Made by a program: the position numbers and the translations under genes. From positions 1 through 54,681 of the forward strand of contig NZ_SRIC01000023.1 of NCBI RefSeq assembly GCF_004684775.1: a stretch of DNA of 54,681 nucleotides, written 5' to 3'. Source of the stretch: Streptomyces sp. MZ04 (GTDB taxonomy: Bacteria > Actinomycetota > Actinomycetes > Streptomycetales > Streptomycetaceae). The notes under the pieces were generated by a model that saw only the letters and a program-made list of their open reading frames with translations, did not search any database and was not told the origin of the DNA. How positions within the stretch are numbered: position 1 is the first letter of the stretch; every line of letters begins with the position of its first letter. This document shows, in pieces, positions 44,159 to 51,685 of the stretch.

Positions 44159-45580
44159 TCACGATGTGATCTTCACCAGGAAGCCGTCATCGAGTCCGTC
44201 GATGATCCGGTTCTTGCCGTAGAAGCCGTTCAGCAGGATCCCGGCGTCACGGTTGGGGTCCTTGCCGACCGGCTTGGCGGAGAAGTTGAACTTCTTCGCC
44301 TCGGCGTCGTAGTCGGGCTGCGCGGCACCCTCATACGTGGTCGCGAAGGGATACTCGTCGCACTGTCGGGCGCCGCCCTGGGAGTAGTTGTCTCCCCAAT
44401 AGCGCTTGCACTGCTTGACCGCCGCCTTACGGTTGTTGTCCTTGCGGCCGGCCGCCACCAGCCGGTGCAACGGCTCCTTCGCCACCTGCCCCGGAACCTT
44501 CTTCGCCGCCATCACGGGCTTGGTGTCTTCCGGCTTGGTGAACGCGGTCTTGATGTGCTGCGCCACCTCCCGCTCCGGCGCCCCCTGCCTGGCGCTGTAG
44601 GGCAGGGCTGTCACGTAGCTGAAGGTCGCCGCGCCCTTGCGGGCGGGATTTCCGCCTCCGGTGGAGTTGGCCAGGTACTTCGCCGTGTCCCAGCGGGGCG
44701 CGAGCATGAATAACTTGCCGCCCTGGGCGCCGCCGAGGGTGTAGCCGGCCGGGGGTGTGAGGGCGATGGTCGGCTCGTACACGGAGAAGACCAGGTCGCT
44801 GGAGCCGCTGCTGCCCTGGCCCGGCTTCGCGTTCACCGTGTGGGTGAACGTCTTGAGCTGCTTGAGCTGATCGAAGGTCTTCGTCCCGGGCATGTTGCCG
44901 CCCTGGGTGTAGCGCACTGTCGAGGGCCAGCTTTGGGGTATCGCTCCCTTCGTGGTGACCTTGAGGCGGGAGGTCGGGGGAGTGCCGTCCTTGCCCATCT
45001 CACTGAAGTGGTACTGGTACTTGATCTCCCGGCTGTTCTTGGCGACCGTTCCGACCACGCGGACGTTGAACCAGCTCAGGCCGGCCGGACGGTTGTTGCG
45101 GAACCAGGTCTGGGTGAACGAGGCGCCGGTGCACACCGCGAAGCGGGACTTGACGTAGAACTTTTTGTCGCTGCCCAGGCCTTTGCGAGACTCATCCAGC
45201 GTCATCGTCCTCGACGGCTCGGGATACGCCACCGCCGGAGCAGCCGCGGCCGCCGCAGACCGCGCCGAGGGAAGGGGAGCAGTGGCTGAGGCGCGGCGGC
45301 TCAGCGGCGCATAGGACGCGGCCGGGCCCACCGTCTCCGCGGCCAACGGCGCCTGCGGCTCCAATGCCCGGGCCAGCGACCGCAGACGGTCCATGCCGCC
45401 CGGCGACTGCAGCTGCTCCAGCGACGGCCTGGCCGCACCTGACGGCAGCACATAGGACTCCACGCGCATTACCGGCGCGTCATCCTCATCCGCCCAGGCA
45501 GGTGCCGCACTCGGCATCGCCGCCGCGGCCAGAAATGCCAACGCGCCTGCACAGGACGTGCGAAGCCACTGTCTTGTCAT
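44159..45580 (-). CDS. Secreted protein with NucA/NucB-type DNase domain
   Basis: This 473-residue exported protein has a signal peptide (residues 1-30, ending APAWADE). A 300-residue beta-rich region of unknown fold follows (SWFNVRVVGTVAKNSREIKY, LVFSVYEPTIALTPPAGYTL). The C-terminal domain resembles NucA/NucB deoxyribonucleases: QCDEYPFATTYEGA (D408, E409) and NRDAGILLNGFYGKNRIIDG ending DGFLVKI. NucB-type enzymes degrade extracellular DNA. The long N-terminal region may bind the cell surface or a substrate. The ATG at 45580 has a G-rich site upstream. It is a single-gene unit. Confidence 0.8.
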   Translation of the reverse strand: MTRQWLRTSCAGALAFLAAAAMPSAAPAWADEDDAPVMRVESYVLPSGAARPSLEQLQSPGGMDRLRSLARALEPQAPLAAETVGPAASYAPLSRRASATAPLPSARSAAAAAAPAVAYPEPSRTMTLDESRKGLGSDKKFYVKSRFAVCTGASFTQTWFRNNRPAGLSWFNVRVVGTVAKNSREIKYQYHFSEMGKDGTPPTSRLKVTTKGAIPQSWPSTVRYTQGGNMPGTKTFDQLKQLKTFTHTVNAKPGQGSSGSSDLVFSVYEPTIALTPPAGYTLGGAQGGKLFMLAPRWDTAKYLANSTGGGNPARKGAATFSYVTALPYSARQGAPEREVAQHIKTAFTKPEDTKPVMAAKKVPGQVAKEPLHRLVAAGRKDNNRKAAVKQCKRYWGDNYSQGGARQCDEYPFATTYEGAAQPDYDAEAKKFNFSAKPVGKDPNRDAGILLNGFYGKNRIIDGLDDGFLVKITS

Positions 45581-45888
45581 TGCTGTGCCCCCCCCAACTC
45601 AGGTGGTGCCGAGTCGTAAATCCGGCACCTGGTCTGGGGAAAGATCTATCGAACGTCTGATCGGCAACGAGGGCGACCCGCCGGGGATGGCGTGATCACA
45701 GCCCAAACCGGCCGGTTCATGCACAGACGCGTGGCTGAGCGCGTGACCAGGGAGCGGCGCGGAAGCTGCGGCAAACCAGAATTGCCAGCCTCGTACGCTG
45801 CTTCCCAGCGTGTACCCCAGCTGTCAACGCTGCTCTGGCGACGAGTTCGCTCATGGTGGCCATTGGGTTCGAGGTTTCCGGCTCGTTC

Positions 45889-46003
45889 CAGGTCCGCACC
45901 CGCGTCGAGCACACCTTCGCCCAGATGAAGACCTGGAAGATCCTCTGCAACTGCCGCCTCAAAGGCGACGGCGTTCACCACGCCATGCTCGGCATCGCCC
46001 GTC
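45889..46003 (+). pseudogene. IS5-type transposase C-terminal fragment
   Basis: RTRVEHTFAQMKTWKILCNC then RLKGDGVHHAMLGIAR is the last-Glu region and C-terminus of an IS5-type transposase. Homology ends at 46003 before the normal LHN-type tail and is followed by a long palindrome. Positions 45581-45849 upstream hold no other supportable feature. Confidence 0.65.
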
Positions 46004-46032
46004 GTAGGAGGTGTCGGGGAGTTGGGACGTCG

Positions 46033-46060
46033 GTGACCAGCCGCCGCGGCGGCTGGTCAC
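46033..46060. repeat. 28-nt perfect palindrome
   Basis: GTGACCAGCCGCC at 46033-46045 and its exact complement at 46048-46060 are only 2 bp apart. It can form a long GC-rich cruciform or act as a factor-independent terminator between the IS relic and the minus-strand gene ending at 46254. Confidence 0.65.
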
Positions 46061-46253
46061 GGCGCCGACTCCGGCTTTTGGCCGTGCTGTTGCCAGAGGC
46101 GCGCCAGACGTGTGCGGTCACCGTCCGCCCGATTGCGTCGACGCCACACCGGGCCCGGCATGCCCATCACAGACCCGACAACCCGAAACGGGCCGCCGGA
46201 AGATCCGGCGACCCGTCACGAAAGAGCGACGTCAGGCCTCGCAGGACTCTCGA

Positions 46254-46706
46254 TCAGCAGTACTGCGGCTCGTGGTTGCCGTTCGCGTTCTGCCACGTCG
46301 CAAAGTCGGTGGTCCCGGGCACCACGTTCTTGGTGACCCCCTTGGTCAGCCTGATACGGAACTTCAGGCACGTGTTTTCAGGGAGGTCGAAGCGCGGGCC
46401 ACTCCGGTTGCTCCTATACGTCCACTTGCCCTCACCGCGCGCGTTGTAGAAGTCGTACAGGTAATCGTTGCCCTTGTTCTTCCATACCGTGATGTGCACG
46501 GCGTAGCCGTCGTCCTGTTTGTCGGCAAGCTTGACCCCGTCGTACTCGGGTTCGAAAACGACATGGCCGCCCGGGTTGTCGTCGTCGGTTTGCATCAGGA
46601 ACCAGTTGCCTTGGGCGCTTGCTACCTGGGCGGTCGCAAGAACCACGGCTACAGCCCCAGTCGCGACGGTCGTGATCGCGCGTATCCGACGTCGAGCCAA
46701 GCTCAT
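46254..46706 (-). CDS. Secreted protein of unknown function (150 aa)
   Basis: The signal peptide (MSLARRRIRAITTVATGAVA then VVLATAQVASAQG) is clear. The mature part is aromatic and Asp/Asn-rich (FLMQTDDDNPGGHVVFEPEY, VHITVWKNKGNDYLYDFYNA, TWQNANGNHEPQYC), with two cysteines and beta-strand periodicity. GGAGG lies 7 bp before the ATG at 46706. No family is recognised. It is one of several small exported proteins in this 6-kb stretch. Confidence 0.75.
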   Translation of the reverse strand: MSLARRRIRAITTVATGAVAVVLATAQVASAQGNWFLMQTDDDNPGGHVVFEPEYDGVKLADKQDDGYAVHITVWKNKGNDYLYDFYNARGEGKWTYRSNRSGPRFDLPENTCLKFRIRLTKGVTKNVVPGTTDFATWQNANGNHEPQYC

Positions 46707-46929
46707 TTGTTTGCCTCCCTGTGTGACCTGGGCGCGGTCGAAACCAGCGCCCTTCATGGTGGTTACAGCCCTATGAGAGAAGAGCTCGGCAAGATGTGAC
46801 AGGGAGCAAAAGTGACGTGCGTCTCGCCTCGCGCGCCCGCGCTTGAATCCCTCTTGCCTCAGGTGAGGCAGGCGGAAGCGTTGTCGTTCCAGCCTCCTTT
46901 CCATCCTCGGTTTGTCCGGCGGATCATGG

Positions 46930-46959
46930 GCCGAGCCGAGCCGAGCCGAGCCGAGCCGG
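46930..46959. repeat. GCCGA pentanucleotide microsatellite
   Basis: Five to six exact GCCGA units followed by a degenerate unit lie about 75-100 bp upstream of the methyltransferase start. A 5-bp unit in a non-coding leader could change promoter spacing by slippage. Confidence 0.65.
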
Positions 46960-47029
46960 ACCGAGGCGAGGGCCGGCCAGTGCCCTAATCGTGTTGACCG
47001 TCCCCGGCAGGCAGTGCTGGAGTCGGCAC

Positions 47030-47770
47030 GTGGACAGCATCCCGGCCAACCGGCGGCTCTGGAACCAGATCAGCAGCGCCTACCAGCACGAGCACGACCC
47101 GCAAATCGGCGCCACACCCCGGCTGTGGGGCATGTACTCCATCCCCGACGCGCACCTGCACGCCCTGGGTGATGTCACCGGCAAGCGCGTCCTCGAACTC
47201 GGCTGCGGCGCCGGCCAGTGGTCCAGGGCGCTCTCCGCCGAGGGCGCCACCGTGGTCGGGCTCGACCTGTCCGAAGCCCAACTCGCCGCAGCGGCCCGCG
47301 CGATGGGAGCGGCCCGCTACCCGCTGGTGCAAGGCGCCGCCGAACAACTCCCCTTCGCCGCCGACAGCTTCGACCTGGTGTTCTGCGACTTCGGTGGGCT
47401 CAGCTGGGCGCCCCCGCACCTGGCCGTCCCGCAAGCCGCACGCGTCTTGGTCCGAGGCGGGCGCCTGGTGTTCAACGTCGCCAGCCCATGGTTCGAAGCT
47501 TGCTACGACGAAGCCGCCAGCCGCGTGACCACGACGCTGCAGCAGGACTACTTCGGGCTGAACACCATCGCCGAAGACGACGGAGCGACCAGCTATCAGC
47601 TCACCTACGGCGACTGGGTCAAGGTCCTGCGCGGCGCGGGTCTCATCATCGACGACCTCATCGAGCCGCGGCCCGAACTGGGAACACCCAACGGCTACAA
47701 CGAAACCCACCCACCCGACTGGGCACACCGCTGGCCGGCGGAACTGCTCTGGGTAACCCACAAACCGTAG
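47030..47770 (+). CDS. Class I SAM-dependent methyltransferase
   Basis: This 246-residue soluble enzyme has motif I VLELGCGAGQWSRAL, motif II acidic VVGLDLSEAQL, motif III QGAAEQLPFAADSFDLVFCD and a VLVRGGRLVFNVASPW strand, the UbiE/MT11 layout. The GTG at 47030 has GGAG 8 bp upstream. Substrates of such enzymes are small molecules; none can be inferred. It is monocistronic, with a microsatellite upstream and a hairpin 74 bp downstream. Confidence 0.9.
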   Translation: MDSIPANRRLWNQISSAYQHEHDPQIGATPRLWGMYSIPDAHLHALGDVTGKRVLELGCGAGQWSRALSAEGATVVGLDLSEAQLAAAARAMGAARYPLVQGAAEQLPFAADSFDLVFCDFGGLSWAPPHLAVPQAARVLVRGGRLVFNVASPWFEACYDEAASRVTTTLQQDYFGLNTIAEDDGATSYQLTYGDWVKVLRGAGLIIDDLIEPRPELGTPNGYNETHPPDWAHRWPAELLWVTHKP

Positions 47771-47843
47771 GTTCCGCCGCGCCGAGACGTGAAGGCATCC
47801 CCTCGCCGGACAGGCCCTAGCAGACCCGGCTACCGCTAGATGA

Positions 47844-47870
47844 CTCTGAGTGGGTGTCACCCACTCAGAG
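47844..47870. terminator. Hairpin after methyltransferase
   Basis: CTCTGAGTGGG (47844-47854) pairs perfectly with 47860-47870 over a TGTCA loop. Confidence 0.65.
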
Positions 47871-47965
47871 GGGTTGATCTAGTTGGTCACTCAGAACCCA
47901 TAGCCCGCATCGTTCGGGAAGAAGCCGTCGAAAAAGGGCTCGCACCACGAGCACCTCGCTGGCGG

Positions 47966-48130
47966 CCTACTCCACACAGACGCTGGTCGGCGGACGGCAC
48001 CTGGGACAGGATCCTGGCCGCTGTCCGGGGCGATGCGGACGCGGACGGCCGCATCGGCTGGTCGATGGTGAGCGTGGACTCGGCCTTGTGCCGCCGGCAC
48101 GCCGCCGGGGCAGGCAAGAAGCCGCCGCGA
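47966..48130 (+). pseudogene. IS5-type transposase N-terminal fragment
   Basis: RRWSADGTWDRILAAVRGDA, then GRIGWSMVSVDSALCRRHAA and GAGKKPPR match the first-Asp region of two-frame IS5 transposases (WTADGTWDRIL...SVDSS..R.HQHAAGA.K). The start and the remainder are missing. Confidence 0.7.
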
Positions 48131-48210
48131 GTGCTGGGAAAAGACGCACGCCCCGGCAGCACCGCACTCCGCCGTCAGCGCTGGCACCCGCACCGGATAG
48201 CGTCCTGCCC

Positions 48211-48768
48211 ATGACAAAGGACGGAACGCCGCAACCGCCGACGCCGATATGCCCGCGCTGCGGCGGAGCCGAGGTACGGACGGTCGAACAGGCGCAGTCC
48301 GGCAAGGGCGCCCTGACCAAGAGCCTCGGCACCCGACTGGCGAAGGGCCCGGAGAAGAGCGGCGACGGCTGCATCCACTTCGTCGAGGGGCTCGTCCTGA
48401 GCCTTGTGATCGGCGGCGGTCTCGTCTACCAGGGCGACGAGGAGAACAACCAGCTGTACACGGTCGGTGGTGTGGTCCTCGGGCTGCTCATCCTCGCCGT
48501 CACCTTCGCGGTGGTGCGCCACGACGGCCGGGAGAAGGACGCCGAGACGTCCGGCGAGACACTGGCCAACGAGTTCTGGCTGCCAGCGCACTACTGCTAC
48601 GGCTGCGAGGGCGTGTTCTGCCCGGGCGGCACCCCCTGGCAGGGCGTGCTCACCCCGGAGCAGTTCAAGAAACTGGTCTGGCGTCAAGGCCGATACGACC
48701 GCCAACTGCAGCCGGGCGACAAGGCGAAGGACACGGAGGTCCCACCAGGGACCCTGATCGAGGGCTAG
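48211..48768 (+). CDS. Zinc-ribbon membrane protein (185 aa)
   Basis: The N-terminus PTPICPRCGGAEVRTVEQAQ is a CxxC zinc-ribbon half. Two TM helices follow (GLVLSLVIGGGLVYQ, YTVGGVVLGLLILAVTFAVV), then a second Cys pair, AHYCYGCEGVFCPGG, completing a split zinc site around the membrane hairpin. No ribosome site precedes the ATG; a TAGCGT-like -10 box 8-13 bp upstream suggests a leaderless transcript. This architecture is seen in small actinobacterial envelope proteins of unknown role. Confidence 0.7.
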   Translation: MTKDGTPQPPTPICPRCGGAEVRTVEQAQSGKGALTKSLGTRLAKGPEKSGDGCIHFVEGLVLSLVIGGGLVYQGDEENNQLYTVGGVVLGLLILAVTFAVVRHDGREKDAETSGETLANEFWLPAHYCYGCEGVFCPGGTPWQGVLTPEQFKKLVWRQGRYDRQLQPGDKAKDTEVPPGTLIEG

Positions 48769-48952
48769 GGCGTGTCCCTACGTTGAGTTGGAAAGCCCCT
48801 GCGGATCAGTCCTGGGACCGGGTCGGGATGATGCCGTGCTTCACCGCGAAGGAGTCATCCGCGACGTTCCCCATGCCGGGGCTCAGGCCGTTGTAGCTCT
48901 GGAGAAGCTCAAGAGCCGTTTGCGCAACACGAGGTTGTTACACACTCCCAGC

Positions 48953-49569
48953 ATGAGCGACTGGTGGGGGACTGCTCCGGCATGGGTGAGTGCTATCGGT
49001 ACCAGTGGATCTCTACTCATGGGCTTCACGATCTTGATGCGCGACCGACGCAAGGATGAGCAGGCGGATGCGCGGAAGGTCGTCACCCACGTTGAAGAAG
49101 TCCAGTTCAGATCTCGTTACCAGCCAGGCCGCGTAGATGTGTTGAACACCGCTGAGCGCCCCGTGAGATATCCGAGCGTGTTGATTGCTGTTGGCGGAGT
49201 TCGGCGTCGGGAGAAGTTCGACCTGGTATCCCACGTCCTGACCCCAGGACAGCTGATGCCGGGGGAGCGGTGGAATTCGAGCTGGCGGAAGGGCAGCTTG
49301 AGCAAGGCGACTATCCCGTGGCGGTGGCTTTCACGGATAGCGATGGCTACAGATGGCTCCGCGACCTCGTGACCGGCGAGATAGCCAGAGACGGAAGCAG
49401 ACGCCGCAATAGGTACGCGCCGCGGTACGACGTACAGCGCGCTGTTCGGAGTATGGGCTTTCGGCGGATGCACACGGCGTACGCTGAACAGCGCGCACAT
49501 CGTCGCCGTGTGCGTGCACTTGGTTCGATGAACAAAGTGCAGCGGAATGAGCATCACAGCGACCCTTGA
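48953..49569 (+). pseudogene. Small membrane-anchored protein, frameshifted
   Basis: ATG 48953 opens MSDWWGTAPAWVSAIGTSGS, a single TM helix followed by RDRRKDEQADARKVVTHVEE and a beta-rich domain to LTPGQLMPGER. One missing base near 49271 then moves the frame; in the shifted frame it continues VEFELAEGQLEQGDYPVAVA, FTDSDGYRWLRDLVTGEI. As written the first frame stops at 49372. The layout (TM anchor plus Ig-like domain) is common in Streptomyces. Confidence 0.6.
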
Positions 49570-49589
49570 TGTGGAAAGGTCCGATCGCA

Positions 49590-49626
49590 ATGGCCGGCAA
49601 GGGAGACTTGTCCCCTCACCGGCCAT
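49590..49626. terminator. Terminator-like hairpin between convergent genes
   Basis: ATGGCCGG (49590-49597) pairs with 49619-49626; the 21-base interval can itself fold. It lies between the end of the 48953 gene and the stop of the minus-strand gene at 49642. Confidence 0.55.
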
Positions 49627-49641
49627 CAGCTGTGCGGCGGG

Positions 49642-50217
49642 TCAGTAGTGGTCGATGAACCAGCGAGTGCACTTGAACTTCGCACCCGTGGGCTTCACGC
49701 ATGCCCGTACTGCATGGCTGCGGTTGTCCTCACCTGTCTGAAGCCGTACCGAGCCGGTCATCGCAAAGTTGGCGGCCGCATCCGCCCAGGTCGCGGTAAA
49801 GCGGCAGGTCATGACACCCCCGCCCACAGCCCGCACGTAATCGTCTGAAGGATGCCTGGGCTTGGAGTGCATGTTGAAGTCGCCCAAGCTCCGCTGCACA
49901 TACACCTTGTCGTACCTGGCCACATCACCTGTGATCGAGGCATAAGCGTAGGTGTCAGGCCATTTTTCGGTGTAGAGGGTTAGATCGCGCCCCTTGTAGG
50001 AGCGCGCGTCGGTCTCGCCGTAGCCGATGGGCCATCCGGGCACGTGGGCGAGATCGCACCCATCAACGTTGTCGGATGCCTTGGCGCCGTCATTCCGCAC
50101 CACCGAGGAGGCGGCCTCCGCGGTGGCTGGTGATGCGGTGCCAAGAGCTCCCAGAGGGGCAGCCACCACCACTGCCACTGCCACTGCCAGTTTTGCCCAG
50201 CGCCTGCTCAAAGTCAT
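49642..50217 (-). CDS. Secreted protein of unknown function (191 aa)
   Basis: The signal peptide (MTLSRRWAKLAVAVAVVVAA, cleavage near ATAEA) is followed by a soluble domain with four cysteines (VDGCDLAHVPGWPIGYGETD, GGGVMTCRFTATWADAAANF, RACVKPTGAKFKCTRWFIDH). That spacing suggests two disulfides. The ATG at 50217 has GAGAGG 11 bp upstream; the GTG at 50229 is too close to it. A 12-bp-stem palindrome lies about 70 bp upstream. No family is recognised. Confidence 0.75.
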   Translation of the reverse strand: MTLSRRWAKLAVAVAVVVAAPLGALGTASPATAEAASSVVRNDGAKASDNVDGCDLAHVPGWPIGYGETDARSYKGRDLTLYTEKWPDTYAYASITGDVARYDKVYVQRSLGDFNMHSKPRHPSDDYVRAVGGGVMTCRFTATWADAAANFAMTGSVRLQTGEDNRSHAVRACVKPTGAKFKCTRWFIDHY

Positions 50218-50285
50218 GTTCTGGCTCACCTCTCGCCTCGGGATGTACGTGACTCCTGATGGTGGAACCGGACTGGACCGGAGGG

Positions 50286-50315
50286 CAGTTGTTTCGGTCG
50301 TGCCCGAAACAACTG
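50286..50315. promoter_or_regulatory. 12-bp palindrome between secreted gene and IS
   Basis: CAGTTGTTTCGG (50286-50297) pairs perfectly with 50304-50315 around TCGTGC. It lies 69-98 bp upstream of the 50217 start and 9 bp downstream of the transposase stop. It may be an operator for the secreted gene or the IS terminator. Confidence 0.5.
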
Positions 50316-50323
50316 AGCCGTGT

Positions 50324-51009
50324 TCATCCTGAACATGCAGGTCGCAGGGGTGGTGTGTGTGGGGGGATGTCGTGCTCGTGCCGGTTGAGGATCATTAGCG
50401 CGCGTACGAGTCGGGTTGCCCACTTCACGTCGAGGCGGAGCTTGGTCAGCACGCGCCAGTTCTTCAGGTGGGCGAAGGCGTGCTCGCACACTGCGCGTTC
50501 GGCGGCGATCAGCTGGTTGACCAGCTTCTTCGCGGACGGAAGCTTCTTGCCCTTGGGATTCCTATAGCCGGTGATGACCGCCGGGTCGGCGGCCGGGCCG
50601 CCGTCGGCGAGGCCGATGAAGCCGAGGTCGGCGATCGCGGCGAGGTCGGCTGCGCGGAGCTGGCCGACCAGGTCGTCGTGGCGGCAGGCGGTTATCTCCG
50701 AGCCGCGGGCCGGACGGGCGGTGGAGGTCCACAACAGCCGCCCACGCACGTCGGTCAGGGCGATGGCCAGCAGCCCGCGGCGTTTGTGCTTGGCCGACCA
50801 GCGGCGCCTGATGGGCAGGCCGCTGCGGCGCTGGGTGGGTATCAGCGACCCGTCGAGGAGGACGACGCTGCCACCCTCGCGGGCGAGCTTTGCCAGCACC
50901 CGCTCCAGTCTGGGGGCGCGGGCGGCCAGCAGGTTGATCATCTCCTTCAGCCATCGGTCCACGGTGGTGCGCGCGACGCCGTTGCCGCCGGCGAGGTCAC
51001 TAAGCTTGT
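50324..51009 (-). pseudogene. IS5-type transposase, N-terminally truncated
   Basis: From LSDLAGGNGVARTTVDRWLK (HTH) the frame carries SVVLLDGSLIPTQRRSGLPI (first Asp), LAAIADLGFIGLADGGPAAD (second Asp), and AERAVCEHAFAHLKNWRVLT (Glu), to a normal end MILNRHEH plus a short extension. The catalytic triad is intact. About 60-80 N-terminal residues are replaced beyond 51009 by unrelated sequence (an Arg/Pro-rich stretch). It is the best-preserved relative of the fragments at 5424, 45889 and 47966. Confidence 0.75.
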
Positions 51010-51093
51010 CTTTTAACCTCTGGCGTCGAAATGGCCCTCGAACTAGGCCGCCCACCGGGGAGTTCGTCGGATGCTGAGGCGGCCTTCGTCTGA

Positions 51094-51651
51094 TCATGTG
51101 CTCCGACCAAGGTGCACCGATCTGGACGAAGGCCGTGAAGGTGAGTCTGCTGCCTGATGACGTTCCGGGGAACGTGTTCGCGCGGCGCTGGGGATCGTCC
51201 CAGGCCCGTGGGTCCAGTGGGAGCGGGGGGTGAACAGGGCGCGGCGGCGCGCGTAGTCGAGCGGGGCACCGTGTGCGTCGAGATGGTCGGCCAGCAGGAT
51301 CAGCGTGTGCAGGGCGTCGGTGCAGTCGTCGCGGCGGGTGAGGTCGGCCAGCAGGGTGGACACGTTGTGGTTACTGACGGTGGTGCCGGTCAGCCGTTTT
51401 ACGGCGGCGGCGGTGGAGGTGGTGCTGCCGGCAAGCAGGCAGGCGACCGTGTCCGTTTGCTCGGGTGTGTCGTAGACCGGTTTGTGACACCTGGGGAGTT
51501 GGATGAAGCCCGGTGCCGTCTGGACGACTTCGCGGCGGATGTACGACGCCGCCCGCTCGCTCTCGCCGACGATCGGACCCTTCGCCGTGGCCCAGAAGGC
51601 CAACCACGTACAGTTGCCCGTCCGGTGGATGGGGGCGTCCGAGTCGTCCAT
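51094..51651 (-). CDS. Hypothetical protein (185 aa), possibly C-terminally altered
   Basis: The first 150 residues look genuine: GESERAASYIRREVVQTAPG, HKPVYDTPEQTDTVACLLAG, NVSTLLADLTRRDDCTDALH, then LDYARRRALF. The last 35 residues are Ser/Arg/Pro-rich and probably read into foreign sequence next to the truncated IS. There is no ribosome site at the ATG. It lies 34 bp downstream of the membrane-protein gene on the same strand. The helical pattern hints at a DNA-associated protein, but no family is recognised. Confidence 0.5.
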   Translation of the reverse strand: MDDSDAPIHRTGNCTWLAFWATAKGPIVGESERAASYIRREVVQTAPGFIQLPRCHKPVYDTPEQTDTVACLLAGSTTSTAAAVKRLTGTTVSNHNVSTLLADLTRRDDCTDALHTLILLADHLDAHGAPLDYARRRALFTPRSHWTHGPGTIPSAARTRSPERHQAADSPSRPSSRSVHLGRST

Positions 51652-51685
51652 GCGCTCATGGTCAAGCGCTCGCCGGGGCGGCCCG

